A stretch of DNA of 5,125 bases from Clostridium sp. CAG:1013 (GTDB lineage: Bacteria > Bacillota > Clostridia > Oscillospirales > Acutalibacteraceae): assembly GCA_000432995.1 (NCBI GenBank), contig HF972592.1:1-5125 (forward strand), read 5' to 3'. A program made the position numbers and the translations under genes. Within the stretch, counting starts at the first letter, position 1. Every line of letters starts with the position of its first letter. Under the pieces are notes generated by a model, which made no database searches, was not told the DNA's origin, and saw only the letters and a program-made list of their open reading frames with translations. Below, piece by piece: positions 1 to 5,125 of the stretch.

Positions 1-53
1 CCCAGCGGTGCTACCGGTGCTACTGGCCCCATTGGACCCAGCGGCGCTACCGG
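1..53 (+). repeat. 36-bp coding repeat of the collagen-like gene
   Basis: The 17-mer at 1-17 recurs at 37-53 with a single T/C difference, giving a period of 36 bp, or four Gly-X-Y triplets. Shorter GGTGCTAC-type units recur inside it. This is the usual internally repetitive DNA of collagen-like genes, which can expand or contract by slippage. Only about one and a half periods are visible. Confidence 0.6.
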
Positions 54-192
54 CACGCTTTATCTAGGAAAGCAAACCAGCCAAAAAAATGCGGTTTCTT
101 GTCAAACCGCCTCCGTATGGGTATGGAACTCTCCTGTCCGTCGCAGCTCGTCGGCAAATCGAAACACAATGCCGATCCTACCACCCTCGTAG
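1..192 (+). CDS. Collagen-like (Gly-X-Y) protein, internal fragment, probably interrupted
   Basis: Frame 1 is open from the window edge to a TAG at 190-192. Bases 1-57 translate to uninterrupted Gly-X-Y triplets (GAT, GAT, GPI, GPS, GAT, then GT), the low-complexity collagen-like pattern common in Firmicute exosporium (BclA-like) and surface proteins, which form triple-helical fibres. The gene starts upstream of the window. After about base 57 the triplet pattern ends abruptly, and the remaining open frame (from TLYLGK on) runs antisense through the terminator and 3' end of the recombinase gene, so it is not a natural collagen-like C-terminus. I infer that the gene is cut by the inserted recombinase element, with the junction between about 55 and 82. 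The downstream half is not in the window. The Gly-X-Y reading is confident; whether a chimeric product ending at 192 is made is unknown. Confidence 0.7.
   Translation, partial: PSGATGATGPIGPSGATGTLYLGKQTSQKNAVSCQTASVWVWNSPVRRSSSANRNTMPILPPS
83..110 (-). terminator. Rho-independent terminator of the recombinase gene, overlapping its stop codon
   Basis: Read on the - strand, GCGGTTT (110-104), a 6-base loop and AAACCGC (97-91) form a perfect 7-bp stem followed by ATTTTTTT (90-83). The last two recombinase codons (Ala-Val) form most of the 5' arm, and the TGA stop at 104-102 begins at its final base and runs into the loop. Transcription from the recombinase should therefore stop before the collagen-like sequence. 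Confidence 0.85.
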
Positions 193-1775
193 ACCTTGAT
201 ATGATCCACTAGCTGAATCAAAACATCCCGAGTCAGCTTTTCAATAGTTTGGTACTGCCGGAAGCCCAACAGAAATGGATCTTCTGCACCCGTGTTGTTC
301 TCCCATTCTTGTTGCTCCCCTCTGATCCGTTCAAGGACTTGATTCAACACCTGAAACTGCTGCTCATAGTCCTCTTTCATATGTCGGTAATCAGAGTAGG
401 TAATCTCGCCGTCTTTCCAATCCTGGTAAATGGCCTGCTTATATCGGAGAATCTTAGCAAGCTCCCGCCGTTTCTGCTCAACGGCGTCACACAGCTTTTT
501 TGACTGGCTTTGGGCGGGAGGTGTTTTCTCCAACTGCTCAATAGTCTTGGGGAAGTCCACCGCCAAATAAATCTGCTGCTGGATCGCATAGAGGACAGCG
601 GCCTCCAACTGGACATGTTTGATGGTATGTTTCGTGCAAGCGCTCTTGGATTGGTCTTTATAGGTCCGGCAATAGTAGTACACTATGTTACCCACCTTAC
701 TGCGAGTCATTGCCCGTCCGCAATCTGCGCATTTTAGAAATCCGCTGAACAGATACAGCTTTTCCCGCTGGGGAGCTGTGCGGGTATTCCGCATGAGGAG
801 CTGCTGTGCTTTATCAAAAGTTTCTCTGTCAATGATTGCCTCGTGGGTGTTCTCAACCACGTACCACTCGTCCTGTGGGACCACTTCCTGCACATGGACC
901 TTGTAGCTCTTCACACGGTAGCGTCCCTGCACCATATCCCCACAATACATCCGGTTTTTCAAGATCCCACCCACCGTCATAGCACACCACAACGGACGTT
1001 TGCCAGGGTCTACACTTGGATTTTGATAGTTCAGCCCCAGACGTTCCCTCTTATAGGCAGAGGGACAAAGGATACCATGGTCGTTCAAAGAATGTACAAT
1101 GGCGTTCTTACTCATACCGTTCAGAAACATTCGGAAAATGTCCCTGACTACCTCAGCAGCTTCTTTATCCACCACAAGGGCGTTCTTGTTGTCTGGATCT
1201 TTGAGGTAGCCATAGGCCGCAAAGGATCCTATGTGTTCTCCGTTGCGGCGTTTCATGTCAAATACTTCACGCACCTTATCAGAGGTTTCTGCACAGTGAT
1301 TTTCGTTGAGTACACCTTGGATGGGCACGGCAATACTCCGCATATTCTGAGGATCTTTGTAGCTATCCAGAGGCTGATGGAACAGGGAAATAAAACGAAC
1401 ATTATGCCGCGGGAACCAGTCATCCAGATAATATCCCTGATCGCTGTAATTTCGGAAGGAACGAGCAAGATCTTTCACAATGACGCAGTTTATACGTCCC
1501 CTTTTGATATCAGCCAGCATCCGCTGGAAATTATCCCGCTCATCATCCGTGGTCCCGGAGATACCGTCGTCCACATATTCATCCACTACGAGGTACTCGT
1601 CTCCGTCGTTAAATCCGGAGATATGTCCTTCAATGATCATCCGCTGGTTGGTGACACTTTCGGACTCATCCAAACAGCGAGCATCCTCTTTGGAAAGGCG
1701 TATGTAGATCCCTATTCTCCAAACTCTGTATTTTGCTTTGCCAGTTCCTACCACAACTTGGCGTTCTCGTACCAT
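102..1775 (-). CDS. Large serine recombinase (site-specific integrase/excisionase)
   Basis: This 557-residue protein is predicted to catalyse site-specific integration and excision through a phosphoserine DNA linkage. The N-terminal resolvase domain (about 20-165) carries YIRLSKED with the likely nucleophile Ser28, the segment VDEYVDDGISGT (64-75), and KDLARSFRNY (101-110) with catalytic-type Arg105 and Arg108. The recombinase domain follows (about 185-330, with ILKNRMYCGD at 271-280). A zinc ribbon has Cys349, Cys352, Cys369 and Cys380. Residues about 425-490 are charged and probably coiled-coil, and the tail (about 505-545) resembles DUF4368. Length and domain order fit the TndX/TnpX branch, and all key residues are present, so it looks functional. 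The start is set by AAGGAGG (1787-1781) 5 bases before the ATG. It lies 24 bases after the small gene at 1800-2096, probably in one transcript. The family is certain; the element it serves is not. Confidence 0.95.
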   Translation of the reverse strand: MVRERQVVVGTGKAKYRVWRIGIYIRLSKEDARCLDESESVTNQRMIIEGHISGFNDGDEYLVVDEYVDDGISGTTDDERDNFQRMLADIKRGRINCVIVKDLARSFRNYSDQGYYLDDWFPRHNVRFISLFHQPLDSYKDPQNMRSIAVPIQGVLNENHCAETSDKVREVFDMKRRNGEHIGSFAAYGYLKDPDNKNALVVDKEAAEVVRDIFRMFLNGMSKNAIVHSLNDHGILCPSAYKRERLGLNYQNPSVDPGKRPLWCAMTVGGILKNRMYCGDMVQGRYRVKSYKVHVQEVVPQDEWYVVENTHEAIIDRETFDKAQQLLMRNTRTAPQREKLYLFSGFLKCADCGRAMTRSKVGNIVYYYCRTYKDQSKSACTKHTIKHVQLEAAVLYAIQQQIYLAVDFPKTIEQLEKTPPAQSQSKKLCDAVEQKRRELAKILRYKQAIYQDWKDGEITYSDYRHMKEDYEQQFQVLNQVLERIRGEQQEWENNTGAEDPFLLGFRQYQTIEKLTRDVLIQLVDHIKVYEGGRIGIVFRFADELRRTGEFHTHTEAV

Positions 1776-1780
1776 ATCTG

Positions 1781-1787
1781 CCTCCTT
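1781..1787 (-). promoter_or_regulatory. Ribosome binding site of the recombinase
   Basis: AAGGAGG on the - strand, 5 bases upstream of the ATG at 1775-1773. It is a near-consensus site that fixes the recombinase start, and it sits within the short gap after the stop codon of the companion gene. Confidence 0.85.
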
Positions 1788-1799
1788 GCCTACCGACTT

Positions 1800-2096
1800 T
1801 TAGGAGTGATCTTCATGCAGGCAGGATGAAAATCCGCTTTTCTTGCGCTGGAGAAAGTCAAGGAAAACATCTTGCAAAGATGGCCCATCATCCACAAACT
1901 CCAATTTTACTCCCAGCTCTCCTACACGGAAACAATAGGGGTTTCCAACAGCGTTCAAAAGCCAGTCTGCTCGCGATGCTTGGGGAACTTTGGGATCCAA
2001 ACACAGCTGGCCAGCATCCATCAATTCTTCTTTGCCGAACTTTTGAATATCCACACTGGCCAGTTCCGCCAGGCTCACCTGTTTTTGCACAAACAA
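1800..2096 (-). CDS. Small recombinase-companion protein (NPYCFRVG / DUF6870-like)
   Basis: A protein of about 98 residues, predicted cytoplasmic with no membrane segment. It has an N-terminal VSLAELASVDIQKF segment and a central block NPYCFRVG (residues 52-59). The block is followed by VKLEFVDDGPSLQDVFLDFL, a pattern I recognise from small proteins encoded just upstream of serine recombinases in gut Firmicutes (I believe DUF6870; from memory, not searched). Their function is unknown to me; a regulator or directionality partner of the recombinase is only inferred. The frame opens at TTG 2114, but that codon lies upstream of the Shine-Dalgarno AAAGGAGG (2108-2101), so the real start must be later. 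Candidates are TTG at 2096 (4-base spacing) and GTG at 2090 (10-base spacing, 96 residues); no ATG is available near the N-terminus. The tail after QRKK looks non-conserved. The recombinase begins 24 bases downstream. Confidence 0.75.
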   Translation of the reverse strand: MFVQKQVSLAELASVDIQKFGKEELMDAGQLCLDPKVPQASRADWLLNAVGNPYCFRVGELGVKLEFVDDGPSLQDVFLDFLQRKKSGFSSCLHEDHS

Positions 2097-2100
2097 CGCG

Positions 2101-2108
2101 CCTCCTTT
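2101..2108 (-). promoter_or_regulatory. Ribosome binding site deciding the start of the companion gene
   Basis: AAAGGAGG on the - strand. It lies inside the longest open frame, downstream of the TTG at 2114, and so excludes that codon as the start. It points to TTG 2096 or GTG 2090. Both are weak start codons, which would limit expression of the companion protein. Confidence 0.75.
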
Positions 2109-2179
2109 CTGCAAGATATATGCCCTGGATGGTTTGTCCTATGTGAAACCGCGCAAGTTCATTGCCCCAAAAGGAGGAT

Positions 2180-2228
2180 GAAAAGCAAGAAGGAACCCCT
2201 CGCCAGCTTTAGCTGTTGAGGGATTCCT
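2180..2228 (-). terminator. Rho-independent terminator downstream of the SLH surface-protein gene
   Basis: On the - strand, AGGAATCCCTC (2228-2218) pairs with GAGGGGTTCCT (2201-2191) over 11 bp with one U-G wobble. An inner CAGC/GCTG stem (2215-2212 with 2207-2204) is closed by a TAAA loop. TCTTGCTTTT follows (2190-2181). The wobble would be a C-A mismatch in the opposite strand, and the T-rich tail is only on this side, so it terminates leftward transcription. It separates the surface-protein gene (stop at 2299) from the recombinase module. About 185 bases between 2115 and 2298 hold only this and the hairpin at 2270-2290; I see no gene or convincing promoter there. Confidence 0.75.
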
Positions 2229-2269
2229 CCGTATTTCCGTATTACTGTTCAGATATACTTTTATCATCA

Positions 2270-2290
2270 TGGGATCCTAGATTCATCCCA
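2270..2290. repeat. Small inverted repeat (hairpin) after the surface-protein stop codon
   Basis: TGGGAT (2270-2275) and ATCCCA (2285-2290) are perfect 6-bp arms around a 9-base loop, CCTAGATTC. It starts 8 bases past the stop codon of the surface-protein gene. There is no T-tract on either side, so it is not a terminator alone. It could be an RNA 3'-end stabilising hairpin or chance. Confidence 0.4.
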
Positions 2291-2298
2291 CAAATAGC

Positions 2299-4638
2299 TT
2301 ACCGGATATTTACCCACTCTTCTCCGGCGCTGTCCTTTTTATAGTCGTGAGTATTGGTTGCCTCCGCAATCTGGTAGTAGGCCCAATGACCGCTCAAGAC
2401 ATCCTGGAACGAGCGCAACTCGTCCAAATGATGATCCACAAAACTCACATCAGCGCTGCGGCCCAACATATGGTTGACTATGGTGGTCACTTCGGCACGG
2501 GTGATGGAATTCTTGGGACGGAATGTGCCATCCGAATAGCCAATGATCCACCCATACTGAATGGAACCTACCACCTGGTCGTAGAACCAGTCCTTGGGGC
2601 TGACATCAGAGAAAATATTTTCTCCCTCCGTCGTGCCATTGGTAAAGTGCATGGCAATCACCGTAAACTCGGCCCGGGTAATGGGACGATTAGGCGCGAA
2701 CTGTCCGTCACCGATTCCACTGACAATTCCCAAGGATGCCAGGGTGTTGACCGCAGTAGCATACCACGCATCATCCGGCACATCAGAGAAAGAAACTGTA
2801 ACGGGAACGTCTTTGTCTAAGAGCAGGTTATAGAACACCTGTGCCGCTTCCGCCCGAGTCATGTTTCTGTCAGGTCCAAAGGTGCCATCGTCATACCCAG
2901 CGAGGTATGCACTATGATCCTTGGTGTTCAGCCAATCCGATACGCCGTTATTATCCGGGTCGCTCAAATCCTCACTCCAGGAGGCGTAAAGGGTTATGAG
3001 AGAACGGTTAACTTTGATATCTTCTTCCACAAGATCGGTCAACCCACTGTCCAGGTACCACCCTTCAAACGTGTAACCGTCCCGCTCAGGGATAGGCAAA
3101 TCCTCGTATTTTTTGGTCCAAGAGAAACTTTTGGACTCAGACTGGATGGCCTCACCGCCGTTGGTGTCATACCGGAGGGTATAGCTGTAATGGGTACCGC
3201 CGCCGGAACTGTCTTCCTGCCAGTGAGCGGTAAAGGTCAAGTCTCCTGTTAACGTTCCCGCCGGTATGGTGACATCTTTCTGAGGTGTATCCTGACCAGG
3301 ATATGTCCAGCCCACAAAGATGTAGTTGTCACGAGTGGGAGCTTTTAGGGAGATGGTGTCCTCCACCGTATAACTGGTAGGATTCTCCGGCGCATTCGTG
3401 CCACCGTTCAGTTCGTAGGTGATAGGATACTCTGTGGGTGTATGGACAGCAGTAATCTCCGTATTGGCTGTGACGGTCAAGTCTGTCTCCACACTCCAGC
3501 GGCTGGTATAGCCTGTTTTTTGGGGAACTGGAGGAAAATCAGCAACCAGGAATTTTGTTCCATTCTTCCGGTACTCCGTCTTAAGTACGGTCTCGCCGTC
3601 ACGGAAGGTCACTGCAAAGGGATTTCGAAATACAACATCTTCAGACAGGTCAAAATCTGCTGGAACTTCCCAAAGAGAGATCTCAGGCGCCTTGTCGAGA
3701 TGAGCTGTCCAGGTAAGCACATTTTCGCCGCCAGGTTCCGTGGACCAGACCGTTCCACTCTTCAACTCCCAGGTAACCGGAATATCGTCCAACCAATTAT
3801 TCTCCGGTTCATCGCAGCCGATTGTGCTATCATATTCACCAAGGTACTGAGAGATCAGTTCCTCGGGCGTATCATAGAACGTTCCCAAATCGCTATCGAT
3901 AAAATACTCGGCCCAAAAGTAACTGTCCAACCAATCCAAGTCGGGCTTAATCATGCGGACATAAATTTTTGACGTAGCAGTACCTAATTTCTGGTCACTC
4001 TCTGGGTTCTCTACTCCCACAGGGTCGGAATTATAGGCTGTGACAACAATTTCGTAATAACTGGTATCTAAACGCTCATCACTCAACTCGTTGGCAACAA
4101 TCCAATCTTTAGAAACCGTATTTGAAGTGTTATATATTTTTTTGGTGCCGAAAGTTCCTTTGCCTTCGATAAGATTTCCCTCATTGTCTTTCATTTCGCT
4201 ATCAATCACGTTATGAAGCTCAAAAGTGTAGTAGACATGTTTCTCCAAAGGTCTCTGGGGCGGAATCTCTACATCGATATAGGGCTTAATGTACGCGCTT
4301 ACAAAATACTCTAGGTCCACCTCTAGGGTCTGGCCATCGGAATAGACAGATTCTGTCTGAGACCCCTGATGAGGAGTGATCCGAACTTCAAAGCCCACTT
4401 CAGGCATAGTAAATGTTTTGGGGGAGCCATTGCTAGTGAAATTAGCAACTTGGCGAGTTGAAACTCCATCCTTACTTTCCCCATTCACAGTCACATGATG
4501 ATCCTCACTTCCCTCCGCGCAAGAGATAGCCAATCCTTGGAAATTCGAAGTTAATGGGCCATCAGCCAGCGCCACCGTGGGCAGTATACCTACAAACAGG
4601 CAAATACTCAAAAACGTCGCCAATATTCTTCGTTTCAT
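2299..4638 (-). CDS. Secreted S-layer-homology surface protein with InlB-type repeats
   Basis: A 779-residue exported protein predicted to sit on the cell wall. Residues 1-25 are a signal peptide: MKRR, a hydrophobic core, and likely cleavage after VALA before Asp26. Residues 26 to about 340 match no domain I recognise. Residues 341-400 (VTFRDG, KTGYTSRW) look like a degenerate repeat. Residues 405-474 (ITYELNGGTN, FVGW, FTAHW) and 486-554 (LRYDTNGG, GYTFEGWYLD, LYASW) are Listeria-Bacteroides/InlB B-type repeats, often found in adhesins. A linker DPDNNGVSD (560-568) resembles a calcium-binding loop. Three SLH units follow, with TRAE at 594-597, 654-657 and 713-716. SLH domains bind pyruvylated wall polymer in known cases. 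The start is ATG 4638, with AAGGG (4650-4646) 7 bases upstream. The frame stays open to TTG 4761, but that extension precedes the signal peptide and is rejected. Role as adhesin or S-layer component is inferred. Confidence 0.9.
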   Translation of the reverse strand: MKRRILATFLSICLFVGILPTVALADGPLTSNFQGLAISCAEGSEDHHVTVNGESKDGVSTRQVANFTSNGSPKTFTMPEVGFEVRITPHQGSQTESVYSDGQTLEVDLEYFVSAYIKPYIDVEIPPQRPLEKHVYYTFELHNVIDSEMKDNEGNLIEGKGTFGTKKIYNTSNTVSKDWIVANELSDERLDTSYYEIVVTAYNSDPVGVENPESDQKLGTATSKIYVRMIKPDLDWLDSYFWAEYFIDSDLGTFYDTPEELISQYLGEYDSTIGCDEPENNWLDDIPVTWELKSGTVWSTEPGGENVLTWTAHLDKAPEISLWEVPADFDLSEDVVFRNPFAVTFRDGETVLKTEYRKNGTKFLVADFPPVPQKTGYTSRWSVETDLTVTANTEITAVHTPTEYPITYELNGGTNAPENPTSYTVEDTISLKAPTRDNYIFVGWTYPGQDTPQKDVTIPAGTLTGDLTFTAHWQEDSSGGGTHYSYTLRYDTNGGEAIQSESKSFSWTKKYEDLPIPERDGYTFEGWYLDSGLTDLVEEDIKVNRSLITLYASWSEDLSDPDNNGVSDWLNTKDHSAYLAGYDDGTFGPDRNMTRAEAAQVFYNLLLDKDVPVTVSFSDVPDDAWYATAVNTLASLGIVSGIGDGQFAPNRPITRAEFTVIAMHFTNGTTEGENIFSDVSPKDWFYDQVVGSIQYGWIIGYSDGTFRPKNSITRAEVTTIVNHMLGRSADVSFVDHHLDELRSFQDVLSGHWAYYQIAEATNTHDYKKDSAGEEWVNIR

Positions 4639-4854
4639 TTTGATACCCTTATCCTTTCCTTGTTTTATCCATTCCTGCACTGCAAGGCTGATGCGCTCTT
4701 TCACCGTCCACAGATTTTGTCTGCTCCCCCCTGACGGCGCCCCGGTGGGATGATATCTCAATTTAACATTCCAGAGCTAAAAAAGAGCGTTCGCATCAAA
4801 TCGATCCCATTCTGTGCAGAATTTGTGCCTCAGTTAATGAAGGAGGGGAAAATC
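4639..4854. promoter_or_regulatory. Divergent intergenic region between the surface-protein gene and the regulator remnant
   Basis: These 216 bases separate two divergently oriented starts and must contain the promoter of the surface-protein gene. I found no -35/-10 pair with acceptable spacing on either strand; isolated -10-like words occur (TATCAT on the - strand, near 4751-4756) without a matching -35. AAGGG (4650-4646, - strand) and AAGGAGGGG (4840-4848, + strand) are the two ribosome binding sites. Bases 4707-4750 are GC-rich, unlike the AT-rich stretch at 4751-4800. Confidence 0.5.
4840..4848 (+). promoter_or_regulatory. Ribosome binding site of the regulator remnant
   Basis: AAGGAGGGG, 6 bases before the ATG at 4855-4857. 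It decides this start over the in-frame ATG at 4750, which has no ribosome binding site and would add residues foreign to the family. Confidence 0.75.
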
Positions 4855-4971
4855 ATGTTGCGGATTGACCTGTGCGATGACGAACAAAAGGAGCGAAATG
4901 AGATTTTGGCTCTGCTGGAAACCTACCTACGTACTTACTCGGCGATTCCTGGGCAGGTAAAGACGTTCTAA
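4855..4971 (+). pseudogene. Truncated LytTR/AgrA-type response regulator (N-terminal 38 residues)
   Basis: The ATG at 4855 follows a strong AAGGAGGGG (4840-4848) with 6-base spacing. The product begins MLRIDLCDDEQKERNEIL, the first beta strand and acidic pocket (Asp8, Asp9, Glu10) of a receiver domain of the kind found in AgrA/LytTR regulators. It continues through the first helix to QVKTF, where the second strand should start. TAA follows at 4969-4971. The phosphoacceptor Asp, the rest of the receiver and the DNA-binding domain are all missing. No other + frame to base 5125 resumes a receiver-like sequence, so a simple frameshift does not explain the break; deletion or insertion near 4967 is likelier. 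A working promoter and RBS may still give a 38-residue peptide, but it could not act as a regulator. Assignment to the LytTR branch rests on the N-terminus only. Confidence 0.65.
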
Positions 4972-5125
4972 ATCGGCAGGGATTGATTAACCCAGGTAGA
5001 GAACAGGAACGAGTAAGACGCTTTGTAAGCATTTGTTTAATAGTTAAAGCTGTGATGAATCCTAGGGCTGCGTGTAAATGATTTTTCTTTGGACTTCACA
5101 GAATCAACATTTTGTCCTAATAACC
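4972..5125. other. Non-coding stretch at the right edge, nothing recognised
   Basis: No start with a ribosome binding site is seen on either strand. The only open stretch is a + frame passing through 4974-5078 to a TGA, whose translation (containing NRQGLINPGREQERVRRF) I do not recognise; it could be chance or a remnant of whatever broke the regulator gene. A short inverted repeat, TTTAA-TAG-TTAAA, lies at 5036-5048. Confidence 0.4.

Larger units (their letters stand above)
60..2141 (-). mobile_element. Recombinase end of an integrated serine-recombinase element (extent uncertain)
   Basis: A large serine recombinase, its small upstream companion gene and a terminator lie directly against a collagen-like gene whose repeat stops abruptly. 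In elements of the Tn4451/Tn5397 and phage type the integrase commonly sits at one end next to the attachment site, so the left boundary is probably between about 55 and 82. The right boundary is not seen. No continuation of the collagen-like gene occurs to base 5125, so the element may include the surface-protein gene and extend past the window. The limits given cover only the recombinase module. No att core can be assigned, because serine-recombinase crossover cores are only 2-3 bp. Confidence 0.45.

Noticed and set aside
1..58. Repeats at the left edge considered as a CRISPR or tandem non-coding repeat
   Set aside because: The periodicity is in codons (Gly-X-Y every 9 bases, 36-bp unit) with no spacers; it is collagen-like coding sequence.
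843..1829. Long + strand open frame (328 codons) opposite the recombinase
   Set aside because: It lies almost wholly antisense to a recombinase with intact domains and catalytic residues, has no ribosome binding site, and its translation resembles no family.
2170..2219. Tiny + strand open frame (ATG at 2178) after AAAAGGAGG encoding 13 residues
   Set aside because: The Shine-Dalgarno directly abuts the ATG with no spacing, and the frame runs through the terminator stem; it is more likely chance.
2270..2290. Hairpin considered as the terminator of the surface-protein gene
   Set aside because: There is no T-tract on either strand; the longer hairpin at 2191-2228 with a T-rich tail is a better terminator.
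3442..3972. + strand open frame (176 codons) opposite the surface-protein gene
   Set aside because: It is antisense to the well-supported surface-protein gene, with no ribosome binding site and no domain-like sequence.
4639..4761. Upstream extension of the surface-protein frame to a TTG at 4761
   Set aside because: The extra 41 residues would precede an obvious signal peptide, and there is a suitable ribosome binding site just before the ATG at 4638.

Overview
The window looks like accessory DNA from a low-to-mid GC Gram-positive gut bacterium, probably a Clostridia/Oscillospiraceae-type Firmicute. The grounds are a collagen-like Gly-X-Y gene, a large serine recombinase with a small NPYCFRVG-type companion protein, a secreted SLH/InlB-repeat surface protein, and strong AGGAGG ribosome binding sites. 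The genus is inference; no rRNA or core gene is present.

Layout. Bases 1 to about 60 are the interior of a collagen-like gene on the + strand, whose repeat stops abruptly. Immediately to its right, on the - strand, is a two-gene module: a small companion gene (about 2096-1800) followed by a 557-residue large serine recombinase (1775-102). Its rho-independent terminator overlaps the recombinase stop codon (83-110). This is what one end of a recombinase-integrated element looks like, with the collagen-like gene as the likely target. The rest of that gene is not in the window, so the far end of the element probably lies beyond base 5125, or the gene was rearranged.

Bases 2115-2298 hold no gene but contain a convincing terminator (2191-2228, - strand) and a small hairpin (2270-2290) just after the next gene. 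That gene (4638-2299, - strand) encodes a 779-residue secreted protein with a signal peptide, an unrecognised N-terminal half, two or three InlB/Listeria-Bacteroides-type repeats and a C-terminal SLH anchor.

Divergent from it, at 4855-4971 on the + strand, is the start of a LytTR/AgrA-type response regulator that breaks off after 38 residues. Bases 4972-5125 carry nothing recognisable.

How they fit together: the recombinase module probably mobilises or rearranges this locus. The surface protein could be cargo or a neighbour left beside the element. The truncated regulator and interrupted collagen-like gene are both signs of rearrangement. No clearly new multi-gene system is evident. The most interesting possibility is that a surface or spore-surface collagen-like gene is split by a reversible serine-recombinase element.
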